A DNA stretch of 56,909 bases, taken from NCBI GenBank assembly GCA_964407285.1, contig CAYOVG010000005.1, positions 1 through 56,909 of the forward strand. The letters are read 5' to 3'. The position numbers and the translations under genes were made by a program. This DNA comes from CAYOVG01 sp964407285 (GTDB lineage: Bacteria > Desulfobacterota > Syntrophobacteria > Syntrophobacterales > Syntrophobacteraceae). Below, piece after piece: positions 42,446 to 51,247 of this stretch (position 1 is the first letter of the stretch; each line of letters starts with the position of its first letter). A model generated the notes under the pieces. The model made no database searches, was not told the DNA's origin, and saw nothing but the letters and a program-made list of their open reading frames with translations.

Positions 42446-43597
42446 ATGTTGACGATTGCGCTGATCGCCCTTGTGCTTGCGGCCGTTCCGGCGGTCCTGT
42501 GCGCGAGGAACCTGCGGCGGTACCGCCCGCCGCCCGGTGTCGAAGAGATCGGGTCCCGGGGGGAGGGCAATCCGCCGGGAGTGTCCGTGCTCATCCCGGC
42601 CCGCAATGAAGAGAAAACGATCCGAAAGACTCTCGCCGCCGTCCAGGCGAACAGCGGGGTCGATATGGAAATCATCGTCATGGACGATCATTCGGAAGAC
42701 GGCACGGCGGCAGCCGTTCGGGAGGCAGCGGCGGGGGACCCCAGAGTGCGTCTCGAACGGGCCCCGCCGCTGCCTCCCGGCTGGAACGGCAAGCAGCATG
42801 CGTGCCATGTCCTGGCCGGGACCTCGCGCATGCCTCTCCTGGTCTTTCTGGATGCGGACGTGGCGCTCTCTTCCACGGCCATACCGCGCATGGCCGCCTT
42901 CATGGAGCGGAGCGAGGCGGACCTGGCGAGCGGCTTTCCCGCGCAGGAGACGGGCTCTTTCTGGGAACGGCTGGTGGTTCCGCTGATCCTGTTTCTGCTC
43001 CTGGGGTATCTGCCCCTGGAGCGCATGAGGAAGTCCCGGCATCCGATGTATTCCGCGGGCTGCGGGCAATTGTTCGTCGCCCGGCGCGAGGCTTACGAAC
43101 TGTCGCGAGGACACGCGGCGATCAGAAGCTCGATGCACGACGGCATCAAGCTGCCCCATGCCTTTCGAAAGGCAGGGTCGGCGACCGACCTGTTCGATGC
43201 GACCTCCATCGCCCGCTGCAGGATGTACCGCAACGGCGGGGAAGTGTGGCGGGGGTTCACCAAGAACGCCGTCGAGGGAATGGCTTCGCCGAAAGCCATC
43301 CTTCCCTGGACGTTGCTGTTGTTCGGCGGCCAGGTGCTGCCGGTTTTGCTGCTTCTCGCCGGTCTCTTCGGCCTGGCCCCGACCGCCGTCACGATGAGCG
43401 CGGCGGCAGGCGCCGCGCTCGCCTACGCCACTCGCCTGGTGGTCGCGGTCCGGTTCCGGCAGTCGCTTCGAGGGGCGTTGCTCCATCCGGCCGGCGTCCT
43501 GGTGGTGCTCGCCATGCAATGGGCGGCGTTGGCGAAGCACCTCGCGGGGAAGCCTTCGTCCTGGAAAGGCCGGGAACAGAGGCTGGATGCCCGATAA
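42446..43597 (+). CDS. GT2-family membrane glycosyltransferase (CrtQ-like)
   Basis: A 383-residue glycosyltransferase. An N-terminal membrane helix (1-20) leads into a GT-A domain: VSVLIPARNEEKTIRKTL, the DDHSEDGT block (nucleotide binding) and the metal-binding DAD in LLVFLDADVAL. Then come GWNGKQHACHVLA and C-terminal hydrophobic helices (about 285-365). This layout matches the CrtQ-type enzymes that glycosylate carotenoid acids in staphyloxanthin-like pathways, placing a sugar on the diaponeurosporenoate or diapolycopenoate made by the desaturases and aldehyde dehydrogenase. It nearly abuts the acyltransferase gene. The sugar donor cannot be told from sequence. Confidence 0.85.
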   Translation: MLTIALIALVLAAVPAVLCARNLRRYRPPPGVEEIGSRGEGNPPGVSVLIPARNEEKTIRKTLAAVQANSGVDMEIIVMDDHSEDGTAAAVREAAAGDPRVRLERAPPLPPGWNGKQHACHVLAGTSRMPLLVFLDADVALSSTAIPRMAAFMERSEADLASGFPAQETGSFWERLVVPLILFLLLGYLPLERMRKSRHPMYSAGCGQLFVARREAYELSRGHAAIRSSMHDGIKLPHAFRKAGSATDLFDATSIARCRMYRNGGEVWRGFTKNAVEGMASPKAILPWTLLLFGGQVLPVLLLLAGLFGLAPTAVTMSAAAGAALAYATRLVVAVRFRQSLRGALLHPAGVLVVLAMQWAALAKHLAGKPSSWKGREQRLDAR

Positions 43598-43647
43598 CCC
43601 GATACAGTAGCACCGTCCTGCGCGTGCAGACATCCGGAACGGGGCGT

Positions 43648-44271
43648 ATGGAATCGATGAACGCTGTTCTTTTGCTTTTGCTGGTGTGCTCTCTTGTGTT
43701 GAACGGCGGTTTCGAGACGCCGCGACAAGGCCTTTCGGAGGGGGCGCGGATGGTCGCGGCCGGGACGGATGGGACGTATGGGACGGACCACCCGGTCGGC
43801 GCGACGGGCGCCGCGTCGCGGTCGCCGGGTTCCGCCTCGTATCGCATGGCCCCTCCGTTTCAGCTCGAAGACCAGCACGGCAGAACTCATTCCCTGCGGT
43901 TTCCCGGGGACAAGGCGAGCATTCTCGCCTTCGGCGACCGGCAGGGGTCCGAACAGATCGAGGGGTGGATTCGGCCGTTATATCAGCGTTATGGGAAGCG
44001 CATCGATATCTTCGGAGTTGCGGATGTATCCGCCGTTCCCTCCTGGCTGCGCGGCATCGTTCGCAGGATGTTTCGCGGCAGGCTCGACTACCCGGTCATG
44101 CTGGATTGGAGCGGGGAAGTGTCGAGAAGCTACGGGTACGGCGGCGGCGAAGCAAACATTTTCCTGGTGGACAGGCGGGGGCGAATTGTCCTGGTCGAAA
44201 CCGGAGCGGCCGATGCGGCGGGTCTCGAGCGTATCTATCGAGCTTTGGATGAGTTGCCGCGGAAAGAGTAG
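43648..44271 (+). CDS. Thioredoxin-fold protein without catalytic cysteines
   Basis: A 207-residue protein with an N-terminal hydrophobic segment (MNAVLLLLLVCSLVLNGG), probably a signal peptide or anchor, and a C-terminal thioredoxin/AhpC-like fold: APPFQLEDQHGRTHSLRF, ILAFGDRQGSEQIEG, VMLDWSGEVSRSYGYGGG and NIFLVDRRGRIVL. The CxxC or peroxidatic Cys position (after ILAFGDR) holds GSEQ. The only Cys of the protein is in the signal segment. It is therefore not a disulfide or peroxide enzyme and may be a binding or scaffold protein. Its location between the glycosyltransferase and the first desaturase suggests a role in carotenoid handling; I know of no described function. The frame opens further upstream, but those residues run through the glycosyltransferase gene. 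Confidence 0.7.
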   Translation: MESMNAVLLLLLVCSLVLNGGFETPRQGLSEGARMVAAGTDGTYGTDHPVGATGAASRSPGSASYRMAPPFQLEDQHGRTHSLRFPGDKASILAFGDRQGSEQIEGWIRPLYQRYGKRIDIFGVADVSAVPSWLRGIVRRMFRGRLDYPVMLDWSGEVSRSYGYGGGEANIFLVDRRGRIVLVETGAADAAGLERIYRALDELPRKE

Positions 44272-44381
44272 GCGGAAGCGCGAAAAGGATGAGAGCCGCG
44301 CCCGCGGAAGGGAGGGAAGCCGTCCGGGGCGGTCCGCGGGCGCGGCTCCGGCGGGCGAGAATGGAATCGAAAGAGTCAACG

Positions 44382-45935
44382 ATGTCGAACAAGTCGAATA
44401 GAAAGCATATCGTCGTCATCGGCGCCGGACCGGGCGGGCTGGCGGCTGCGATGATCCTCGCGCATCGGGGGTTTCGAGTCACCGTATTCGAGAAGGAGGG
44501 CGAAGTGGGCGGCCGTAACGCTCCTATCCGTTCCAACGGCTTCACTTTCGACAAGGGGCCGACGTTCCTCATGATGAAGTTCATCCTCGAGGAGATGTTC
44601 GAAGAAGCCGGGAGAAAGGCGCGGGATTACCTCCGGTTCGTCAGGCTCGATCCCATGTACCGGCTGGCCTTCGATGACAGGGAAGTGCAGGTCTTTTCGG
44701 ACCACGACAGGATGCGGGAGCAGATGAGGGAGCACTTCGCGGAAGGGGACCGGGGACTCAGCGCGTTTCTGGAGCGGGAAGGCAAGCGGTTCGAAATGCT
44801 CTACCCCTGCATTCAGAGGCACTACTCGACGTTCGACACCCTCTTTTCGCCCATTCTCCTTCGAGCGCTCCCTTACCTTTCGCTGAATCACTGTATTTTC
44901 AGCAACCTGGGGCGCTATTTCAAGGAAGAGAAGCTGCGCCTTTGCTTTTCATTTCAATCCAAATACCTCGGCATGTCGCCCTGGACCTGCCCGGCCCTTT
45001 TCACCATGCTGCCGTTCATCGAGCACGAATACGGCATCCATCATGTTATCGGCGGGCTCAATCGCATATCCGATGCGATGGCCCGTGTCGTTCGCGAGGA
45101 GGGGGGCGGGATCGCCGTGGAAACGCCCGTGGAGTCCCTGCTGCTGAAGGGCAGGAGCGTGCGGGGAGTGCGGCTGGCGGGCGGTGAGCGGGTTTTCGCC
45201 GATGAAGTGGTGGTCAATGCCGATTTCGCCTACAGCATGACGCGGTTGGCGCCGCCGGGGGTTTTGAAGAAATACCGCGCCGAAAACTTGAGGAAGAAGG
45301 ATTTTTCCTGCTCCACATTCATGCTCTACCTGGGGTTGGACAGGAAGTACGACTTCAACCACCACAATATAGTTGTCGCCCGCGATTACAGGAGGAACGT
45401 GGAGGAGGTCTTCTATTCCAAGCGGTTGTCGCGGGATTTCTCGATCTACGTGCAAAATGCCTGCGTGAGCGACCCCACGCTCGCTCCCGAGGGAAAGTCC
45501 ACCCTGTACGTGCTCGCACCCGTGCCGAACAACGACAGCGGTATCGACTGGGAAGGCATCAAAGAAGAATACAAGGAAATGGTCCTCGACGCCGTTTCCG
45601 ACAGGCTCGGCCTGGACGGTCTGAGAGACCATATCGAAGTGGAGATGACGACGACTCCGCGTGACTGGGAGGAGCACAGCAACATCTTCAAGGGGGCGAC
45701 TTTCAACCTTTCGCACAAGCTGAACCAGTTGCTGTACCTGAGACCGCACAACCGGTTCGAAGAACTGGACCATTGCTACCTCGTGGGGGGAGGGACCCAT
45801 CCGGGCAGCGGCCTTCCCACGATCCTGGAGTCGGCGAGGATTTCGTCCAATCTGATCTGCGAGAGGCACGGCGTGACTTTCAGGGAGCCGCCCCCGTTGA
45901 ATCGGCGCAAGGTGTATCAAGACGAACCGGGCTGA
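44382..45935 (+). CDS. CrtN/CrtP-type FAD carotenoid desaturase or oxidase 1
   Basis: A 517-residue flavoprotein of the phytoene-desaturase family. The N-terminal dinucleotide-binding motif is VVIGAGPGGLAAAMILAHRG followed by GGRNAPIRSNGF, and the family's C-terminal substrate/FAD block GGGTHPGSGLPTILESAR is present. Such enzymes dehydrogenate squalene- or dehydrosqualene-derived C30 chains (CrtN) or oxidise terminal methyl groups to aldehydes (CrtP). Which of the two activities this copy has cannot be decided by eye. The start at 44382 is chosen for proximity to the FAD motif; an ATG at 44361 is an alternative. The paralogous gene follows 24 bases downstream. Confidence 0.88.
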   Translation: MSNKSNRKHIVVIGAGPGGLAAAMILAHRGFRVTVFEKEGEVGGRNAPIRSNGFTFDKGPTFLMMKFILEEMFEEAGRKARDYLRFVRLDPMYRLAFDDREVQVFSDHDRMREQMREHFAEGDRGLSAFLEREGKRFEMLYPCIQRHYSTFDTLFSPILLRALPYLSLNHCIFSNLGRYFKEEKLRLCFSFQSKYLGMSPWTCPALFTMLPFIEHEYGIHHVIGGLNRISDAMARVVREEGGGIAVETPVESLLLKGRSVRGVRLAGGERVFADEVVVNADFAYSMTRLAPPGVLKKYRAENLRKKDFSCSTFMLYLGLDRKYDFNHHNIVVARDYRRNVEEVFYSKRLSRDFSIYVQNACVSDPTLAPEGKSTLYVLAPVPNNDSGIDWEGIKEEYKEMVLDAVSDRLGLDGLRDHIEVEMTTTPRDWEEHSNIFKGATFNLSHKLNQLLYLRPHNRFEELDHCYLVGGGTHPGSGLPTILESARISSNLICERHGVTFREPPPLNRRKVYQDEPG

Positions 45936-45959
45936 GGCCGTTTGAGAGGATAACATGCG

Positions 45960-47489
45960 ATGAACGATGCTCGAACTCGTACACAGCGGGTGATCGTAAT
46001 CGGCGCCGGTCTGGGCGGACTGTCCGCGGCCGTTTCGCTGGCCGCGGAAGGGTTCTCCGTGACCGTCCACGAGAAGAACGACAAAGTGGGCGGCAAGCTC
46101 GATGTCCTGGAAATGGAGGGGTTCACCTTCGATCTGGGACCGTCCATTCTGACGCTGCCACACCTGTTCGCCCGGCTGTTCGAGCGGGCAGGCAGGAAGA
46201 TGGAGGACTACGTCGCCATTGAGTCGCTCGACCTGCACTGGCGCAACTTTTTCGAAGACGGGACCGTGATCGACCTCTATCCCGAGATGAGCCGCATGGA
46301 GCGGGAACTCTCGAAACTCCCGCCGGACGAGTCCGACGGGTTTTACGCGTACCTGGAGCAGGCCCGGAAGTTCTTCCGGATTGCCGAAGAGAGCTATCTC
46401 GGCAAGGGGTTCGACAGCATCGCGGAGGTCTCCGGGTTGAGCGACATCAAAAAGGGGCTGATCGTATTCGACCGTTTTCGCAGCCTGGACGACAGCGTCC
46501 GGCGGTATGTCAGGCATCCGAAACTCATCGACATCTTCGATTATTTCGTCAAGTACGTCGGATCGTCGGCGTACGACGCTCCGGCCCTGATGGGGCTGAT
46601 CGCTTACGCGCAATTCGGACACGGCCTGTGGTATGTGTCGGGGGGGATGTACAATCTGGCGAGGGGACTGCGAAAACTGGCGGAGGAGTTGGGCGTGGCC
46701 ATCGAGTTGCGGAGCGAGGTCGTGCAAATCACCCGCGAGGGACCGCGAGTGACGGGAGTCGTGCTGCGGGACGGCGCCCGGAGCGCCGCCGACGTCATTG
46801 TCTGCAACATGGAATTCATCCCGGCCTATGAGAAGCTCCTCGATGAGGAGCCCTCCTTCCTCGGGCGCTGGAGGCGTTTCGAACCCGCCTGTTCGGGCCT
46901 GGTGGCGCATCTCGGGGTGGACCGCCGCTACCCTCGACTGGCGCACCACAACTTCTTCCACTCGAAGGACGCCCGGCGACATTTCCGGTCCATCTTCCAC
47001 GACCGGAGGCTGCCCGACGACCCCACCGTCTATGTCGTCGCCCCCACCGGGACCGACCCCTCGACGGCGCCGCCCGGCTGCGAGATCATCAAGGTCCTGC
47101 CCCACGCGCCGCACATCAGGGATGAGGCGCCCTACAGCCGTTCGGACTACGAGGCTTTCAAGGAGCGCGTTCTCATGAAGCTCGAACGCATGGGACTGGT
47201 GGACCTGACCGGGCATATCGTGTGCGAACATGTCCTGACGCCGGAGGACATCCGGGACCGGTACTACTCGAACAAGGGGGCCATCTACGGAGTGGTGGCG
47301 GACCGGTTCAAGAACTTCGGCCTGAAGGGACCGAAGAGAAGTCCCAAGTACCGCAACCTGTACTTCGTGGGCGGCAGCGTCAATCCCGGAGGCGGGATGC
47401 CCATGGCGGTGCTCTGCGGGCAACAGGTGCGGGACAAGATCCTCGAGGACCTGGGAATCGGAGCGCCGGAGCGAACACCCCCCGCATGA
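45960..47489 (+). CDS. CrtN/CrtP-type FAD carotenoid desaturase or oxidase 2
   Basis: A 509-residue paralogue of the preceding gene. The FAD motif is VIVIGAGLGGLSAAVSLAAEG with VGGKLDVLEMEGFTFDLGPS, and the C-terminal block is GGSVNPGGGMPMAVLCGQQV. In a C30 pathway the pair would cover desaturation plus terminal oxidation, supplying the aldehyde that the cluster's aldehyde dehydrogenase turns into an acid for glycosylation and acylation. Its start follows GAGAGGATAA at the end of the upstream gene. No phytoene, dehydrosqualene or squalene synthase (CrtB/CrtM/HpnC-E) is present, so the precursor must be made elsewhere. A 30-base stray copy of its codons for EFIPAYEKLL lies at 50087-50116. Confidence 0.88.
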   Translation: MNDARTRTQRVIVIGAGLGGLSAAVSLAAEGFSVTVHEKNDKVGGKLDVLEMEGFTFDLGPSILTLPHLFARLFERAGRKMEDYVAIESLDLHWRNFFEDGTVIDLYPEMSRMERELSKLPPDESDGFYAYLEQARKFFRIAEESYLGKGFDSIAEVSGLSDIKKGLIVFDRFRSLDDSVRRYVRHPKLIDIFDYFVKYVGSSAYDAPALMGLIAYAQFGHGLWYVSGGMYNLARGLRKLAEELGVAIELRSEVVQITREGPRVTGVVLRDGARSAADVIVCNMEFIPAYEKLLDEEPSFLGRWRRFEPACSGLVAHLGVDRRYPRLAHHNFFHSKDARRHFRSIFHDRRLPDDPTVYVVAPTGTDPSTAPPGCEIIKVLPHAPHIRDEAPYSRSDYEAFKERVLMKLERMGLVDLTGHIVCEHVLTPEDIRDRYYSNKGAIYGVVADRFKNFGLKGPKRSPKYRNLYFVGGSVNPGGGMPMAVLCGQQVRDKILEDLGIGAPERTPPA

Positions 47490-47628
47490 ACGCTTTCATG
47501 GAAGAGTTGAGGTCGGCGCCTGGATCTAGACCGCGCCATGGCTCACGGTTTCCATCCGAGCACTCGCTGAATGTGCCTTGCCCAAAGAGAAAGGAGCGCA
47601 GGTCGAAAGGATACTTCATGCTTCGGCC

Positions 47629-48744
47629 TCATTCCGTCATCAGTTCCATGGTTTTGCGGATGGAGGAGTTCACGGTTAAGTTCAGCACAACACACATCAG
47701 CAGGGATACGAGCGGGAACGTAACCATCAGCACGTATGAGACCCGCTGACGGGCCCGGGCTTCTTCTTCCAGAGGTTCCGTGTGTCCGGGCTCCAATACG
47801 GACAGGTGGGGCTGATCGGGATGGTAGTGGACCTGAACCTGCGCTCCGGAAGGATAGCGATCGACCAACTGCCTTGCAGGCCCGGAGTCTTCCTCCGGAA
47901 AATAACTGAAGTACAACCGCTGCCCCTCGTACTCCCGTCCCCCGACGTTGTACCGGTATGCAACTTTGGCCTCAAAAGCCCTGACTTCGCGCTTTCCCCT
48001 GGTGACCGTCGTTTCCTCCACCCTGGATTCCTGGATTCTTCCCGTTACCATCGGCCATTCCAGGCTGCTTTGAGCAAGTCGGAGTTCTTTATCGACCGCT
48101 TCTCTCTGCATGAAAGTCACCCCCGTCATGCCGGCCATCATGAGGAGCGATGTGACCGCAACGACGCCGGTCATCAGTCGCTTCTTCCGCATCATCATTT
48201 CCGGCAAGCTTTCCGGCGTGACGGGAAATCCGATCACAAGCGTCTTCTCGGACTTCACGACAACCAGGGGCTCGATGGGGTCGGCATCGAGGTAGACGAG
48301 CACCTCCTCATCAGCCTTCGGGGTGGTCGTGGTCAGTGAGCCGAAAGCCAGCCACAGCGATCCCTTCGAGGCGGACGGTCCGGTCTCGCGAAGCCGTGCA
48401 AGCTGCGCCACCCCCCTCTTGTTTGCCGTGGCGGTCGGAAATGAGATGAGACATGATTTAGGAGAGCCCAGATCAAGAAGCCGGGAGGCGCGGAGGATAC
48501 GTTCCTTTTCGGATTCAAACCAGCTTCGTAACGCCTTCAGCAGCCAACAGAGCATGACGACAGCCAGTGATGAAACTCCGGCAATAAGGTATCCCGACAT
48601 GTTCGGATCACCCGTGCGCACGGTCGGCCAGGCGAGAAGCGCCACGCCTGCCGGCGCGGCCACCAGAGCGATCATTCCCGCGAATGTGAGAACGCGCAGC
48701 AGGACCCATTTGGATTTGAGACTCGGATGTATGGGTGTATCCAT
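47629..48744 (-). CDS. DUF3592-like membrane protein
   Basis: A 371-residue membrane protein of unknown function. Two helices near the N-terminus (about 15-60), one after residue 190 and one at the C-terminus (about 335-355) flank a soluble part. The segment WPMVTGRIQESRVEE, followed by YRYNVGGREYEGQRLYFSYF and QVQVHYHPDQPHLSVLEPG, is the DUF3592 signature, a small beta-rich domain usually outside the cytoplasm. The start at 48744 has GAGGAGGAAG 8 bases upstream; an upstream in-frame Met would add 17 poorly placed residues. It is transcribed convergently with the carotenoid cluster and has no evident partner. Confidence 0.75.
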   Translation of the reverse strand: MDTPIHPSLKSKWVLLRVLTFAGMIALVAAPAGVALLAWPTVRTGDPNMSGYLIAGVSSLAVVMLCWLLKALRSWFESEKERILRASRLLDLGSPKSCLISFPTATANKRGVAQLARLRETGPSASKGSLWLAFGSLTTTTPKADEEVLVYLDADPIEPLVVVKSEKTLVIGFPVTPESLPEMMMRKKRLMTGVVAVTSLLMMAGMTGVTFMQREAVDKELRLAQSSLEWPMVTGRIQESRVEETTVTRGKREVRAFEAKVAYRYNVGGREYEGQRLYFSYFPEEDSGPARQLVDRYPSGAQVQVHYHPDQPHLSVLEPGHTEPLEEEARARQRVSYVLMVTFPLVSLLMCVVLNLTVNSSIRKTMELMTE

Positions 48745-49167
48745 TCCGGCTTCCTCCTCATTGGATTTTCTTACTCCGGAGTTGCCTCGGCGCAAGCTGG
48801 ATTTTCCCCCTTTTTAGCGGAGGGGCGGTCAATCCACAAGCGAAAAAGTCGTGGTCGGTTCGACTCGTGATCTTTTTCGCCATCATCGGCTAACCTGGCT
48901 TCCGGTGAAGAGGCAAGAAGCGGGGAGGGGCGTTTTCGCAATTATCGGCAGGTCGCATCAGGCAAGCCGGCGCCGTCTCTATTCCTTGCAGACTCGCGAG
49001 TTCGCGAGTCTGCATTGCTGCCGAAACCAGTTACTGCTGCCGGAAACGTGAAGCCATGGGACAATCCGGATGTACGCCGCGCCGCCGCTCCAAACGGAGT
49101 CCGGGCGAGCAAAGACAACCCTTTAGACAACCTTTCAGGCAGGCGTGCACGAAAGAAGCTGGAAATC
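48745..49167. other. Intergenic region, no gene seen
   Basis: About 420 bases upstream of the DUF3592-like gene and downstream of the HdeD-like gene. A short direct repeat (CTTTAGACAACCTTTCAGGC) near 49121 is the only structure noted. No terminator with a T-run is visible. Confidence 0.4.
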
Positions 49168-49773
49168 TCAGTAATGAAAGCATGTGGTCTGGACGCAAAA
49201 GGGCCGCCCGGCCTCCAGCGCGTCGCGCATCCATATGGTCGTCATCAGCATGGATGCCCCCCCGAAGACGAAATCGGCCCCCGCCATGAGAACAACAGCC
49301 CGCAGCCCCACCACTGGCAGCACGGCCCAGATTGAAAGGCCGAGAATCACCGCGACCTCCCCCGACAGGATATGCCACATCCAATTCGAGAATGGCCGCA
49401 ACTGAAGTCCCAGGACGAGCTTGAAGCCCCCTTCGACCAGGAGGAAGGTCGAGAAAAAAAAAGGCAGCGCGATCTTTTCTCCAAGGGGATGCGCCAGGAG
49501 CCTCGCCCCGGCTGCCATGCAGAGAAGCGCGATGGCGAATTCTACGAGGGTTCGCACTGTTTTCCGAGACTGGAATGCATGCATGAAATGGATGGCGCCC
49601 GCGACCGCGAGCAACCCTCCCAATGTATTCCCGATGCCGATAAAAGCCGGAAACGGCGCCGCCGCGGCGACCAGGCCAAGCACGATGAGCCCCTGTCCGA
49701 GGGCCATGCTTCTTTTGATGTCTCGCCGCAAGATGTCGGCGTCAATCTGCTTGAGGGTCCATTCTCCCTTCAT
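49168..49773 (-). CDS. HdeD-like (DUF308) membrane protein
   Basis: A 201-residue protein with six predicted transmembrane helices in three similar pairs (GQGLIVLGLVAAAAPFPAF, AVAGAIHFMHAFQSRKT, ALLCMAAGARLLAHPLG and so on). This is the repeat pattern of HdeD/DUF308 proteins, linked to acid resistance in enterobacteria; its mechanism is unknown. The start at 49773 is chosen for a GGGAGA site; the frame extends to 49854 without one. A stand-alone gene. Two membrane-protein genes lie on the same strand on either side, but the gaps are large, so it is not an operon. Confidence 0.82.
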   Translation of the reverse strand: MKGEWTLKQIDADILRRDIKRSMALGQGLIVLGLVAAAAPFPAFIGIGNTLGGLLAVAGAIHFMHAFQSRKTVRTLVEFAIALLCMAAGARLLAHPLGEKIALPFFFSTFLLVEGGFKLVLGLQLRPFSNWMWHILSGEVAVILGLSIWAVLPVVGLRAVVLMAGADFVFGGASMLMTTIWMRDALEAGRPFCVQTTCFHY

Positions 49774-50326
49774 TGCGTTGTCTCCCACGGGAAAAATGAG
49801 TGCCCGGCCCATGCCGGCGCCTTTGGGCCGCCCGCCGGGATTGGACGTCAGCACGAATCATGAGACAACAGCCGCCATGCACGATGGGTTCACGGTCCAC
49901 GCCGCTCCACCGCGCGGCTGATCGAAATGGTATTTATTAAAACTAGTAACGGGCGAACAATCCGGCAACCCGGCGGTCACGTCGGCGGCCTCGCTTCCCG
50001 GATCTCGCCGCGATCGGGATTTCCCCGAACGCTTCAGCGTGCCGACAAAAGCACGTCAACATCGCACTCCCGTGTTACGACTCATCGAATTCATCCCGGC
50101 CCATGAGAAGCTCCTCACTCAACGAGAAACTTCCCCTCCTCCTTATCTGGACACCGCTTGCCGACAAAGAAACTTCCGTGCAGTTTGACAGTATTATTTC
50201 AATATGTTGTGAATTTTCGGCGTTTGCGTCCGTTCTAGCGACCTATGGGAGAGAAACGGCGAATGACTGAGCCTCGCAAGAGATGCGGTCGAGCTGTGAT
50301 CGGAAGCGTGAAGCTTCCTTGCCTCA
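49774..50326. other. Intergenic region with a stray carotenoid-gene fragment
   Basis: About 550 bases with no intact gene. Bases 50087-50116 match 46812-46841 of the second CrtN/CrtP-type gene at 29 of 30 positions. The AT-rich stretch 50176-50212 may carry a promoter, though no clear boxes stand out. Plus-strand frames here have no domain. Confidence 0.55.
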
Positions 50327-50983
50327 TCAGGAGCGCGAGGCTCCAAGGGCCCTGGCCCTCTCAATGGATTCACGCCCTTCTTTTATTGACCACCATGCGA
50401 TTAAGACTGCTCCGGCGGCGTCGATTCCTCCAATCCCGGTAAGCTCATAGCCCACACTTGCTCCGAGAAGGCTAATGGAGAGGTAGAGACAAGCTCGGGT
50501 GCAATGGGCATCAGCCACAATGGCTTCAGATCTTAATTCCCGACCCACTTTCATCTTGTAGTAAGCGAGCGCCCACATGGTCAAGATGGAAAGAGACGAT
50601 ACGACTATTCCCCAGAAAGTGGTATCAGGCTTGTGTCCCAAATAAAAGCTCATAATCGCTGTAACTGTCAATCCGAACGCCAGGATGAGGAAAGCCGTTC
50701 CAGTAATCATGAGAGCTCGACGTTCGAAGATATCCGACTCCACAAAGTGATGTCGCCTGAGTCTCCTCAGCATGCGCCAGATGCCCACTCCGGAAACAAC
50801 CTCGACAAAAGAATCGATTCCGAAGCCGAAAAGCGAGATGGTCTCATCTTTCAGGCCGAAAAAGACGGAAACACAGCCCTCCACAATATTATAGAATACA
50901 GTTATCCGGGCCAGAAGGAGGGCTCGCTGATAAAGATCTTTTTTTCTTTGGTCATTCGGGACTTTCCCGAAATGGTTTGTCAT
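50327..50983 (-). CDS. Cation-diffusion-facilitator-like membrane protein
   Basis: A 218-residue membrane protein with five to six helices related to the transmembrane domain of CDF transporters: VFYNIVEGCVSVFFGLKDET, SLFGFGIDSFVEVVSGVGIW, then SEAIVADAHCTRACLYLS and GIGGIDAAGAVLIAWWSIKE. The Asp of GIDS and the DAHCT segment sit where CDF metal-site residues occur. The C-terminal cytoplasmic metal-binding domain of full-length CDFs (about 300 residues) is missing, as in a shorter CDF-like group. Metal efflux is plausible; the substrate is unknown. The start at 50983 (ATG) is preferred; the GTG at 51046 is possible. Confidence 0.78.
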   Translation of the reverse strand: MTNHFGKVPNDQRKKDLYQRALLLARITVFYNIVEGCVSVFFGLKDETISLFGFGIDSFVEVVSGVGIWRMLRRLRRHHFVESDIFERRALMITGTAFLILAFGLTVTAIMSFYLGHKPDTTFWGIVVSSLSILTMWALAYYKMKVGRELRSEAIVADAHCTRACLYLSISLLGASVGYELTGIGGIDAAGAVLIAWWSIKEGRESIERARALGASRS

Positions 50984-51247
50984 GGCGCCACGCAATTCCA
51001 GAGGAAAACCAATGATCTTCCCTAAAGCACTATCGGGGGGTTCCACGCGGTAGCTTCATGCATGTGATGAAAAGCGGGGAAAGGGAGTCTCCGGACTGTC
51101 TGCGGCGACTGTCCGAGACCAGCAGCCACCGCGCCCCTGTTCGTTTCTCCTGTACGAAGGCGGACTTTCGGCAAAGACTCGCCAAGATGCCCCAGTTATA
51201 AGGTAATAATCACCACAACCGGAGCAATGCCGGCGGCGCGCCACCGA

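Noticed and set aside
41585..43633. Long antisense open frame (682 codons, minus) over the acyltransferase and glycosyltransferase genes
   Set aside because: No domain, repetitive Arg/Gly/Pro-rich product, no ribosome-binding site; it is a high-GC shadow of real genes.
44949..47423. Long antisense open frame (824 codons, minus) over both desaturase genes
   Set aside because: His/Arg/Gln-rich product with no recognisable fold; the plus-strand frames have clear FAD motifs.
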